In this document: piece after piece, positions 55,318 through 63,428 of the stretch | Position numbering within the stretch: the first letter of the stretch is position 1 | Layout of the letters: each line of letters starts with the position of its first letter | Source: JAGQVA01 sp041391725 | GTDB taxonomy: Bacteria; Bacteroidota; Bacteroidia; J057 | Reading direction: 5' to 3' | Assembly (NCBI GenBank): GCA_041391725.1 | Contig: JAWKNL010000001.1 | Coordinates: 558,001 to 622,000, forward strand | DNA: 64,000 bases | Made by a program: the position numbers and the translations under genes | Notes under the pieces: generated by a model | The model's database searches: none | Seen by the model: the letters and a program-made list of their open reading frames with translations, nothing else | Told to the model about the DNA's origin: nothing

Positions 55318-56805
55318 ATGACGACTACTCCTACAGCCAGCTATAGCCCGCGGCAAATAACCGGCCTGGTATTGGGCCCTGCATTATTTTTGATTACCCT
55401 TCTCTCAGGTGGCCCTGACCAAATGCCTGAAGCTGCCGCAGGAGTGCTTGCCGCTACACTCTGGATTGCTGTATGGTGGGTCACCGAGGCAATTCCCATT
55501 GAAGCAACCTCCCTGCTGCCGATTCTTCTTTTTCCTGCGACCGGCGCACTTCCCGCAGGCCAGACGGCCTCTGCCTATGCACATCCGCTGGTATTTCTGT
55601 ATCTGGGCGGATTTGTGATTGCTCTTGCGATCGAAAAGTGGAATCTGCACAAACGCATTGCACTCAATGTCATTTACCGGGTAGGCACCAATCTGCCTAT
55701 GCTGATCCTCGGTTTTATGCTGGCGACCGCATTTATATCCATGTGGATTTCCAACACGGCAACCTCCCTGATGATGCTGCCTATCGCTATGGCGGTCATC
55801 ACGCACTTACAATCGCCGGAGGAAGAAAGCTACCACTTTGCCCGCCCATTGTTGCTCTCTATTGCTTATGCAGCGTCTATCGGAGGAATGGCAACACTGA
55901 TCGGAACGCCTCCTAATCTGGTTTTTGCGGCTACGGTAAAACAAAACTTCGGCCACGAAATCACCTTTTCCCAATGGATCATCGTTGGACTTCCTTTCTC
56001 CGCTATCCTGCTGATGTTGTGCTGGTGGATGCTGACAAAAGTGATATTCAAACTACCATCAGAACCCGACAACAACAGCAGAGACACGATCGAAGAACAG
56101 CTCGCGGAAATGGGTAAAATGTCGGTGGAAGAAAAACTTGTCCTCGCAATTTTTCTGCTGACAGCTTTTTTATGGATTACGCGCTCGTTTTTGTTTGCAG
56201 ACCAGTTTCCCTGGCTGGATGATACACTGATCGCTATATGGGGAGCCATTTTGCTTTTTTTACTTCCCGCTCCCGGCAACCGGGGCGAGCGGCTGATGGG
56301 CTGGTCAGACGCCGTTCGTTTACCCTGGGGCATACTGCTTTTGTTTGGCGGCGGGCTTGCCATCGCTGCCGGATTTGAAAAAACCGGACTGGCAGAATGG
56401 ATCGGCAACAGTATGACGATGCTTCAGGGAGTGATGTTTATACTTATTATCCTGGCAGTAACCGCCCTTGTCAATTTCCTTACCGAAATCACCTCCAATC
56501 TGGCCACAGCAAGTATGATTCTGCCCGTATTGGCTTCGCTCGCACTGGCCATGGGCGTGCATCCCTATGCACTCATGGTGCCGGCGATTCTCGCAGCCTC
56601 CTGCGCATTTATGCTGCCAGTGGCCACACCGCCCAATGCCGTGGTTTTTGGACCGGGGATACTGAGAATACAGGATATGGTGAAAGCAGGATTCTGGCTG
56701 AACATTATTTCCATCCTGCTCATCACCTTTTATCTCTACTGGCTGTTACCGGTTATCTGGGGAATTGACCTCCACAGATTTCCGGAGGCTTTTCGCCTCA
56801 AGTAG
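55318..56805 (+). CDS. DASS-family sodium/dicarboxylate or sulfate symporter
   Basis: 495-aa SLC13-type transporter (VcINDY/DASS family). Seen: WWVTEAIPIEATSLLPILLFPATG near 56-79, FLYLGGFVIALAIEKWNLHKRIAL, FISMWISNTATSLMMLPIAMAV (the SNT signature of the first sodium/substrate site), ATLIGTPPNLVF, and the second repeat with FLTEITSNLATASMILPVLASLA and PVATPPNAVVFG. About eleven hydrophobic segments. Transports a di- or tricarboxylate or sulfate; the specific substrate is not readable. The ATG at 55318 is chosen by family alignment and the adjacent promoter element. Convergent with the second PepSY-like gene (9-base gap). Confidence 0.9.
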   Translation: MTTTPTASYSPRQITGLVLGPALFLITLLSGGPDQMPEAAAGVLAATLWIAVWWVTEAIPIEATSLLPILLFPATGALPAGQTASAYAHPLVFLYLGGFVIALAIEKWNLHKRIALNVIYRVGTNLPMLILGFMLATAFISMWISNTATSLMMLPIAMAVITHLQSPEEESYHFARPLLLSIAYAASIGGMATLIGTPPNLVFAATVKQNFGHEITFSQWIIVGLPFSAILLMLCWWMLTKVIFKLPSEPDNNSRDTIEEQLAEMGKMSVEEKLVLAIFLLTAFLWITRSFLFADQFPWLDDTLIAIWGAILLFLLPAPGNRGERLMGWSDAVRLPWGILLLFGGGLAIAAGFEKTGLAEWIGNSMTMLQGVMFILIILAVTALVNFLTEITSNLATASMILPVLASLALAMGVHPYALMVPAILAASCAFMLPVATPPNAVVFGPGILRIQDMVKAGFWLNIISILLITFYLYWLLPVIWGIDLHRFPEAFRLK

Positions 56806-56814
56806 AGGAAACAT

Positions 56815-57273
56815 TTACTTTTTGACAATCAGATAACTTTCGGCAGAAAACACAAGCGAACGGGTTTTCCCTCCTGTCTGGATTTCTACCGTGTAAAAAG
56901 AGTTGCCCTGTTCGTCGTGAAGCATGGTTTTCCTGATCTGAGCATCGGGATAATATTCCCGAACCTGTTGGCGCATCACATCTTTCAGCAACGTTGGCTG
57001 AAAGGTAATGTCGGTATATTTCCAGACACCTTTTTCGGAGAAAAATGCCTCCATCTGGTGTTTGTCTTTGACAAAAGAAACCAGATATCCCCCGGAAACC
57101 GCTTTCCAGGATACTTTTTCTGCATTGTCAAAAGACGATTCAAATGCCTCTTTGACGATGGATGGTACTTCGGTTTCGGCTTCCAGTCCACGTGGGCTAC
57201 CCAGTGCAGGCTGAGAATAGGAAAATGAAACACAAAAAAGTGAATACAGCAGGATAGTAAAGAAATTTTTCAT
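56815..57273 (-). CDS. Secreted PepSY-like protein, paralog
   Basis: 152-aa protein with signal peptide (about 1-20, ending FSYSQPALG) and a PepSY-like domain (IVKEAFESSFDNAEKVSWKAVSGGYLVSFVKDKHQMEAFFSEKGVWKYTDITFQ, then DVMRQQVREYYPDAQIRKTMLHDEQGNSFYTVEIQTGGKTRSLVF). The overall plan (signal, W-K/xGYxVxF, FPxA/YPDA motif, RxxxF end) parallels the 54790-55218 protein. It shares a tight convergent end with the DASS gene. Role unknown. Confidence 0.8.
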   Translation of the reverse strand: MKNFFTILLYSLFCVSFSYSQPALGSPRGLEAETEVPSIVKEAFESSFDNAEKVSWKAVSGGYLVSFVKDKHQMEAFFSEKGVWKYTDITFQPTLLKDVMRQQVREYYPDAQIRKTMLHDEQGNSFYTVEIQTGGKTRSLVFSAESYLIVKK

Positions 57274-57419
57274 GGCACAGAATTAAGAGCATTAGGGAAT
57301 TAAATGTTGTGCGCCTTAATCTATGACAAAAAATATTACTACGCAAATCGAATTTTTCGTTTTTCTGATTTCATGATACATTGAAGGAGTATTCAATTTT
57401 CATTTTCACCCCAAAAACG

Positions 57420-58781
57420 TCAAAACAGTCGCTGAAATACCTTTATTAACCCAAATACACCCACCCAGGCAATCGATAGCACACTTGCCCAGAAAGCCAG
57501 GTCATACATTCTCCCCGGCAACAAAGCAGCAGGTAAAGTTTTATAACGAAAATATACCGCCACATAAACTACCATAAATAGTATAATGGATGTAATCACG
57601 CCTCCTGTCAGCACCATAAATACGGGCTCGCCTACTACCAGAAACAGGGCAGCCCATGCCAGCGGAATGATCCAAGCCTGAATCGCCAGCACTTTTGATC
57701 GTGATACAGGATCTTTGTAATCCACCCATCCGATCTGGCTGAAGGCATCACCGTAAATGCGCACCCACGAAGCCAGTGCCGAAAACAAGGTGGAAAATAA
57801 TACGGCAATAGCCCCGATAAGGAAAACAGACCGTGCCCATGGCCCCAGCGCTTCGGTGTACATACCCGAAAGGGTTTCTACCATTGCATACCCTTTGGGA
57901 ATATCTCCTTTTGCGTGCAGTACGGCCGCACCGAGAAGGTAAAATGCCGCTGTTACGGAAGTATAAACCACCATTGCCAGAATCGCATCGAGATACATTA
58001 CCTTTATCCAGCCCTTTGCGCGGTTTTCCCATTCCGGGTTGTTTTCCCGTGGGCCTGCATATCGCGCATATCCTTTTTCAAGGCACCAGTAATTGTAAAA
58101 GAGTATTTCATCGCCACCCACACCTGTCAGTCCGAAAGCGCCGATCGCGACACCAATTGCTGCCACAGGCAGCTCAAAACGCAGCCCTTCGCCTATTTGT
58201 GCCAGGCTGATCGCATAGGGCGTGTATTGAAGAAAAAACAGGCATGCGAAAGTAAACAGGGTAAAAAGTGCTATCAGCCCCAGTGAAACCCGCTCGATAA
58301 ACCGGTAATGGCCTCTGAAAACCATGAGCGACACCACAACTGCAATTACAAAGGCCCATACAGGCACGCTGATCCCGGAAAAGGCAATATTCATCGTAAT
58401 GGCAACGCCTCCTACGATACCGCCTACCTGCAAAAACTTTGTCAGCATCAGCACCAGATACGCCCATATCGTCCAGTGGGCTTTCCCCATTCGCGGGCCC
58501 GGCAACTGGTTGAAGGCTTCCATCACCGTTTGTCCTGAGTAAATCGCGTGTTTTCCAAATTCCAGTTGAATGGCCACCTTTACTGCACAGCTCACCAAAA
58601 TCACCCAAAAGGTGATAAACCCGGCCTCTGCGCCCAGCGTGGTAGTGGCTATCAATTCTCCAGACCCTACAATACTCGCCGACAGGATAAACCCCGGGCC
58701 GAGAAACTTCAGTTTGTCTTTCAGCGCGACCGGAGGTTGCCTGATCTCAGAAATCATGTCCGTTGCAGTAGTATCCGCCAT
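57420..58781 (-). CDS. Nramp-related transporter lacking the canonical metal motif
   Basis: 453-aa LeuT-fold protein of the Nramp superfamily with about 11 helices. Helix 1 reads GPGFILSASIVGSGELIATTTLG: in place of the DPGN that binds Mn/Fe, GSGE is present. The helix 6 site, MPHxL in true Nramp proteins, reads GVGGDEILFYNYW. These changes match the Nramp-related group seen in Planctomycetes and Bacteroidota. The substrate is not known and may not be Mn2+. A long loop with GYARYAGPRENNPEWENRAKGW lies between helices 6 and 7. No adjacent partner gene. Confidence 0.85.
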   Translation of the reverse strand: MADTTATDMISEIRQPPVALKDKLKFLGPGFILSASIVGSGELIATTTLGAEAGFITFWVILVSCAVKVAIQLEFGKHAIYSGQTVMEAFNQLPGPRMGKAHWTIWAYLVLMLTKFLQVGGIVGGVAITMNIAFSGISVPVWAFVIAVVVSLMVFRGHYRFIERVSLGLIALFTLFTFACLFFLQYTPYAISLAQIGEGLRFELPVAAIGVAIGAFGLTGVGGDEILFYNYWCLEKGYARYAGPRENNPEWENRAKGWIKVMYLDAILAMVVYTSVTAAFYLLGAAVLHAKGDIPKGYAMVETLSGMYTEALGPWARSVFLIGAIAVLFSTLFSALASWVRIYGDAFSQIGWVDYKDPVSRSKVLAIQAWIIPLAWAALFLVVGEPVFMVLTGGVITSIILFMVVYVAVYFRYKTLPAALLPGRMYDLAFWASVLSIAWVGVFGLIKVFQRLF

Positions 58782-58842
58782 AGGTAAAGCGTAGTAATCG
58801 TTAGCGGATATAATTAAGGAAAAATTATTGAATATCGTCAGG

Positions 58843-59790
58843 TCAATATCCTTTTTTCCAGTTTACTACATTGACCAATGGTTTTCCGGCCAAATAACGC
58901 TCGAGGTTGTCGGCAAAAAGCCGGGCAAAAGCTGCTACTTCCGATTCGAAGCCCCCGGAAGTATGCTGGGTAAGCAGGATTCGCGGGCAATCCCAAAACG
59001 GATGAGATTCTGGTAGCGGCTCCTCAACCGTTACATCCACTACTGCCCCCAGCAGGAGGTGGTTATGAAGCATAGCTGCGAGGGCCTGTTCATCCAGTAC
59101 CGTTCCCCTTCCGATGCTTACCAGAATGGCTTCATCTGAAAGAAGAGACAATCTTTCCCGGTGGAGGAAATTGACAGTTTCGGCAGTTTCAGGAAGGACT
59201 GCAACGACAATATCGGCTCCGGGAATGGCGCGGTCAAGTTCTTCGGCAGTGGTTATATCCGAATTTTCCTTTCGCCTGCCAAAGAGGGTGATTTCACATT
59301 CGAAAGCAAGCAGCAGACGTTTCAGATGCAACCCGATGGATCCCGGCCCCATAATAATCACCTTTTTCTGCCACAGGGTGCGCACCTGCTCCCGCTCCTC
59401 CTTACCTCGCCAGGTATGGGTAGATTGCAACCGTGCGAGATGATCCAGCCGGCGGTAAATGGAAAGTATTCCTCCCAATGCTGTCTCGGCAACCGATATT
59501 CCGAAAAAACCTGCCAGATTTGTCATGGTTACTTTCGGCGAAAGGTCATCCCAGTTCAGCCCGATATACTGATTGACGCCTGCGGATGCAAGCTGTACCC
59601 ACCGAAGATTTTCGGACTTTTGTACCCAGGCAGCCGGGATATTGCCAAAAACTACTTCCGACTTCAGAAAGGCGTCTTCCCTGGCGCCTGCGGCCATATC
59701 CTGGCCCAGGGCAAAATGGATATTAGGGAAACGCAATTCCAGAAAATCTCTGACGGTCGGGTCAATGGGTTGGTGAATGAATACTTGCAC
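58843..59790 (-). CDS. D-2-hydroxyacid dehydrogenase
   Basis: 315-aa NAD-dependent D-isomer 2-hydroxyacid dehydrogenase. Seen: IIMGPGSIGLHLKRLL (GxGxxG Rossmann loop) near 137-152, VSIGRGTVLDEQAL (catalytic Arg) near 219-232, DVTVEEPLPESHPFWDCPRILLTQHTSG (Glu and His of the triad) near 246-274. A GTG at 59790 is preferred to a TTG at 59817, because it gives QVFIHQPIDPTVRDFLE and avoids overlapping the upstream gene by 20 bases. The upstream gene encodes a GATase1-like protein; the pair probably forms an operon. Substrate unknown; glyoxylate, pyruvate or related acids are possible. Confidence 0.85.
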   Translation of the reverse strand: MQVFIHQPIDPTVRDFLELRFPNIHFALGQDMAAGAREDAFLKSEVVFGNIPAAWVQKSENLRWVQLASAGVNQYIGLNWDDLSPKVTMTNLAGFFGISVAETALGGILSIYRRLDHLARLQSTHTWRGKEEREQVRTLWQKKVIIMGPGSIGLHLKRLLLAFECEITLFGRRKENSDITTAEELDRAIPGADIVVAVLPETAETVNFLHRERLSLLSDEAILVSIGRGTVLDEQALAAMLHNHLLLGAVVDVTVEEPLPESHPFWDCPRILLTQHTSGGFESEVAAFARLFADNLERYLAGKPLVNVVNWKKGY

Positions 59791-59797
59791 GAATGGT

Positions 59798-60592
59798 CTA
59801 TTTCGGGGGTGAATCAAATACCTGGCGCCAGAATTGGTCGTACCGGGCCCATTTCATAAAATTGATGCCCCAGTGGGGGCTGGCTCCGCTTGTAAAACAG
59901 CTTACCTTCCCTTTCCCAAAGCTATGAACGGCGAAAAGGGGATGCCACTTCCCCAGATTTTCTATTTCTACCACCGCTTCGGCAGATGGCCTGACTGAGG
60001 TTTCATTAAATCCAAGCAAGGGAGGAATCGTGTCCCAGTCGATTCCACTAGCCATTGGATGCGAAGTATTGGCTCTTACCTGATAACCCGCGGTTGACTC
60101 AATCAGGTCGTCATGTTGCAGGCATACAACAGGAAGCACATCATGAAAACGGCTTCTCCCCCACCCGCCTTTGCCCAGTTCGCCGCCGAAGCTGAGCCAG
60201 CCTCCATTCATATGAAAATGGCCGCCCTTCGCCACCCAGTCGCGGAGGATATCGAATCTGTCGGGGAAAGTAACAGGTTCATCGCCCCATTTTGCACGGG
60301 TAAAAAAATCGGGATGGAGCATCAGGCACTTGGTTTCCACATCGCCGAAGGCGATGGCGGTGGCCCATTCGAGTCGTTTTTCGAATGCTTCGGGAGACAT
60401 GCGGTAAAGTTCCCACGAGGGCTGGGAAATCACTTCGGTATCGGGGATCGCTCGCAGCGCCTCAACGAAGGGTGCGGCATAGTTGAGGATTTCAACATCT
60501 TTGCTGGGCGCCTCAAACGGCGACTCAATGTAGGTCTGGCCAACGTGAATGCACCAGTTGCCTACGTGCCATATACGGTTTCTGGAGGGCAT
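59798..60592 (-). CDS. Putative glutamine amidotransferase-like protein (GATase1_like)
   Basis: 264-aa protein of the GATase1_like family (PF07090). Seen: HVGNWCIHVGQTYIESP near 9-25, GHFHMNGGWLSFGGELGKGGWGRS near 124-147 (the nucleophile-like region, with W in place of Cys), and WHPLFAVHSFGKGKVSCFTSGASPHWGINF near 217-246. The family adopts a class-I amidotransferase fold but usually lacks the full catalytic triad, so it may act as a binding or cofactor-related protein. Its stop lies 8 bases from the dehydrogenase GTG and its ATG overlaps the GNAT stop region, so the three are likely an operon. Confidence 0.75.
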   Translation of the reverse strand: MPSRNRIWHVGNWCIHVGQTYIESPFEAPSKDVEILNYAAPFVEALRAIPDTEVISQPSWELYRMSPEAFEKRLEWATAIAFGDVETKCLMLHPDFFTRAKWGDEPVTFPDRFDILRDWVAKGGHFHMNGGWLSFGGELGKGGWGRSRFHDVLPVVCLQHDDLIESTAGYQVRANTSHPMASGIDWDTIPPLLGFNETSVRPSAEAVVEIENLGKWHPLFAVHSFGKGKVSCFTSGASPHWGINFMKWARYDQFWRQVFDSPPK

Positions 60593-60593
60593 A

Positions 60594-60876
60594 TTATGAT
60601 TTTAGTACGTCGTGGATATCTAAATTTCGCTGAAAAACCGCATTGGCAAAGGGCAGAGCGGCATTACTTTCAATCCGTTTTTCCTTGCCCAGGCTACCAG
60701 TGCATAAACCAGTTCTTTTCCCGCCCCTTGTCCTCTCAGTTGATCAGAAACTTCTGTATGATCTATAATTACCAGATGATCTCCGGCGCGCGAATAGGTC
60801 ATTTCGGCAAGGGTTTCTCCATTCTCCCGAATAAAGAATGAGCCCTTACGCCCGTTCTCCTGCTGTTGAACTTCAT
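60594..60876 (-). pseudogene. GNAT (YjdJ-type) acetyltransferase, frameshifted
   Basis: Reconstructs to about 95 residues: EVQQQENGRKGSFFIRENGETLAEMTYSRAGDHLVIIDHTEVSDQLRGQGAGKELVYALVAWARKNGLKVMPLCPFANAVFQRNLDIHDVLK. The GNAT acetyl-CoA loop Q/RxxGxG/A is RGQGAGK. Two breaks: near 60874 the ATG frame needs one base to join the body, and near 60646 PLCP must shift to FANAVFQ. As written the start is lost or out of frame. Stop (TAA at 60594-60596) overlaps the GATase start region. Confidence 0.65.
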
Positions 60877-60973
60877 TATTGTTACTCGTAATTTGCCTTT
60901 TATTCTGAATATTAAAGTCTCAACCTTCGGGTTTTTTTCCAAAAAACGGTGCTTTTTTCGGAAAAGGATTGAT

Positions 60974-61759
60974 TTAATTCCTGAGCCCGGACATTTTCCC
61001 ACCAAGTACCTTCAAGGGTGAAAAATCGAGCCCGTAACCCGAAATTTTCATATCAAGAAAATGCACCACTACCTTATCTGTTACCAGTGCTGCCATGAGA
61101 GGCTCAGTTGAGAAAACTGGTAGCGGAAACTTCGTTGCGGATGGGCGACATCATAACGCTGTTCATATTTATCCCAGCGCTGAAAAAAATGTCCATGATT
61201 TCCCTTGCATTTCGCACCTGCGAGTGTGAATTGAGACCGAAGTTATAAGAATATCCTGTATGTTGGCCACTACTTCTGTCGTTTCGGCAGAATGCGTGGA
61301 GCCAATCCCTTCGTAAATCCCGAGAAAACACCTTATCGCATTGCGGATATTGCCCGATGTGGTCAACTGTTTCAGCAGTTCAATTTGCGGTTGGGGATTT
61401 TTGGTTTCAGCGACTGCTGCCCTGACCTGATCGATATTGATCAGGTCTGTGAGCACCTCCATTTCCGGCGAAAATTCGGCAGATTTGCGGACAAACTGTC
61501 CTGATTCGATGGCAGCGATTACTGAAACGACGTGCTTACAGGGACTTACAGCATCAAACGGGCAGGTACAGGTAAATGTGGGGGAAGCATTTCGGTTGTC
61601 AATGCACACCTTATACATTTTGTCTCCGGAAACCTGCCCGATAAATACATCTCCATAACTTTCAACTTCCCTTACTCTGCCTTCGCGAAAAATGGCTTTT
61701 CCCCGCTCAGACACCTGAGGCAAAGGCGGCAGATGAGAGAAGTTGATGGGTTTGGTCAT
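60974..61759 (-). pseudogene. SWIM zinc-finger protein, internally frameshifted
   Basis: From ATG 61759: MTKPINFSHLPPLPQVSERGKAIFREGRV, then the SWIM zinc motif CTCPFDAVSPCKH (CxCxnCxH, about residues 69-81), typical of DNA- or protein-interacting SWIM domains. The written frame ends at 61169 after 196 residues. A shifted segment (about 61225 to 61110) reads TGYSYNFGLNSHSQVRNAREIMDIFFSAGINMNSVMMSPIRNEVSAT, and the original frame then resumes with EPLMAALVTDKVVVHFLDMKISGYGLDFSPLKVLGG to a TAA at 60974-60976. So there are two compensating indels. It starts 2 bases after the small coiled-coil gene. Confidence 0.7.
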
Positions 61760-61760
61760 T

Positions 61761-61988
61761 TTAAGAAACCATTTCTCCAATTTTCTCCTCCAGCCGCGCA
61801 ATCCGCAGTTTCAGAGACTGAAGCATTTCATCAAAACCCAAAGCTTCCAGTTCGGACAAAAGCTTTTGTTTCTCCTCAGCTTTACGTTGCTGCTTTTTTA
61901 TTTTTTTGATCAGCAGGCCTATTTCAGCCTGATTGAGCGCAGCGACTTCGTCCTTCTGTTTTTTATTTTTCTTCCCTTTCTTTGCCAT
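61761..61988 (-). CDS. Small lysine-rich coiled-coil protein
   Basis: 75-aa basic protein. N-terminal Lys-rich stretch (MAKKGKKNKKQKDE), then a long coiled coil (about 18-75, with AEIGLLIKKIKKQQRKAEEKQKLLSELEALGFDEMLQSLKLRIARLEEKIGEMVS). The ATG at 61988 is used in place of a GTG two codons before. It lies between an AT-hook-rich gene (15-base gap) and the SWIM gene (2-base spacing), suggesting a common operon that handles DNA or nucleoid functions. No enzymatic motif. Confidence 0.7.
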   Translation of the reverse strand: MAKKGKKNKKQKDEVAALNQAEIGLLIKKIKKQQRKAEEKQKLLSELEALGFDEMLQSLKLRIARLEEKIGEMVS

Positions 61989-62003
61989 AATCACTTATCT
62001 GAA

Positions 62004-62552
62004 TCAATTGCCGATCACTTTGGTTTTCCGGCCGCGCGGCCGTTTTACCGGGCTGGCTACGGCAGAAGTTTTTTCCTTTGCCACAGATTTTCCCTCATTT
62101 TTGACGCCGGGAGGGCGACCGCGACGTTTGGCAGGCTGTTCTGTTACAACAACTACTTCAGGCACCTGTACCTCAGCTTCGGTTTGTTTTTTCCAGCCTG
62201 CGGGGCGACCGCGGCGTTTGACGGGCTGTTCTTCGACTGCGGGTGTTTCAGCAACGGGCGTATCAGCTACGGTTTGCTTTTTCCAGCCGGCAGGGCGACC
62301 GCGACGTTTGACGGGTTGCACAACGGTTTCTTTGGATTTGGTTGTCGTACGTCGGGCACGTGTTTTGGGTGCGGCAACTACTTCGGCAGCTACGACTTCC
62401 ACTTCTGCCAATGGAGCGGGTGTTTCTTCGGCTACTTTTACTTCAACCTTTGGCTGATCCATTTTGGATTCCAGCATCTGCTCCAGTTTTGCAAGTCTCT
62501 TATTAAGGGCTTTTATTTCCTTAACCCATTTGGTAATCTTTTTTGCTTTCAC
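62004..62552 (-). CDS. AT-hook-repeat DNA-binding protein
   Basis: 182-aa protein with a coiled-coil N-terminus (KKITKWVKEIKALNKRLAKLEQMLE, about 3-28), an acidic/Pro/Ala-rich linker and four AT-hook-like motifs: KRRGRPAGWKK twice (about 87-97 and 116-126), KRRGRPPGVKN (about 147-157) and KRPRGRK (about 171-177). AT hooks (core GRP) bind the minor groove of AT-rich DNA and are found in bacterial nucleoid-type or histone-like proteins. The GTG at 62552 is the best visible start; an ATG eight bases upstream is out of frame. First gene of the group with the Lys-rich coiled-coil and SWIM genes. Confidence 0.85.
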   Translation of the reverse strand: MKAKKITKWVKEIKALNKRLAKLEQMLESKMDQPKVEVKVAEETPAPLAEVEVVAAEVVAAPKTRARRTTTKSKETVVQPVKRRGRPAGWKKQTVADTPVAETPAVEEQPVKRRGRPAGWKKQTEAEVQVPEVVVVTEQPAKRRGRPPGVKNEGKSVAKEKTSAVASPVKRPRGRKTKVIGN

Positions 62553-62703
62553 TTGTTCATTAATTAATTATATACCTTTCAATAGAAAAGTATTGTGATT
62601 TAAGGTGGGCTGCGTAAAATCACATAAAACTACAACTATTCACCACAAGTGAAAAATTATTTACCCGATAAAAAGTAATAATCGAATAAGAAATGCGTGT
62701 TTT

Positions 62704-63417
62704 TCAGGCTTTTTTATAAAAAAACCTCCGGTAAAGCCAGTATATGAAACCGAAATTTACCAATACCCCTCCCATTACATATAAAATCATCTCCCCCGGA
62801 AAAGCCATAGCAGCAAAGGCCTTATACACCCAGTAAAAGGGGATTATTGCGCCTACCCATTCCCATGTAGTTTCAGAAAAAATCAAAACCAGCGGGATCA
62901 CGGAAAAAAAATTTAACCCTTTCAGCAGTGTTACTCCTTCGATTTTATTTCTGGCAAATGAAACACAAAAAAGCGCAATCACCGGCGCAATTAATCCGGC
63001 CTGCACCGATAATAAAAAAGAAGATAAAATATTCACCCGCTCTATCCCTGAAAAAAGCATGGTAATCCACGAAGCGAAAAAAGCCAGCAACGTAATAAAA
63101 ACCAGCCTGAAAAAAATAAACATCCCCGGAGACAATGGCATGATATTCAGCACAACAAACAGGTTTTCATCTTTTTCATCCAGCATAATCATCGAACTGA
63201 GTAACGCAGGCCCTATAATGCTTACCAGACATACAGCCGCAAGTATATATAATTTATAATCCACAATAACCGGAAAATATGCCTCTGCGACAGGGAGCAA
63301 AAAGCGCATAACCATAATCATTATCAGCGGCATAAAACAGAAAATGACGAGCATTTTATCGCGAAAAATATTCCGGATATCATTCCGCAGCATAATTAAA
63401 AAATAATTTATTGCCAT
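62704..63417 (-). CDS. ABC-2 type transporter permease
   Basis: 237-aa six-helix membrane protein (hydrophobic segments near 20-44, 52-75, 100-124, 130-150, 168-188 and 208-230) of the ABC-2 export type. It resembles the paired fluoroquinolone-export-like permeases in overall plan (DIRNIFRDKMLVIFCFMPLIMIMVMR start, then DEKDENLFVVLNIMPLSPGMFIFFR). Separated by 11 bases from an upstream gene of similar length and topology. Substrate unknown. The ATPase is not in the window. Confidence 0.78.
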   Translation of the reverse strand: MAINYFLIMLRNDIRNIFRDKMLVIFCFMPLIMIMVMRFLLPVAEAYFPVIVDYKLYILAAVCLVSIIGPALLSSMIMLDEKDENLFVVLNIMPLSPGMFIFFRLVFITLLAFFASWITMLFSGIERVNILSSFLLSVQAGLIAPVIALFCVSFARNKIEGVTLLKGLNFFSVIPLVLIFSETTWEWVGAIIPFYWVYKAFAAMAFPGEMILYVMGGVLVNFGFIYWLYRRFFYKKA

Positions 63418-63428
63418 GAGTATGTGAT

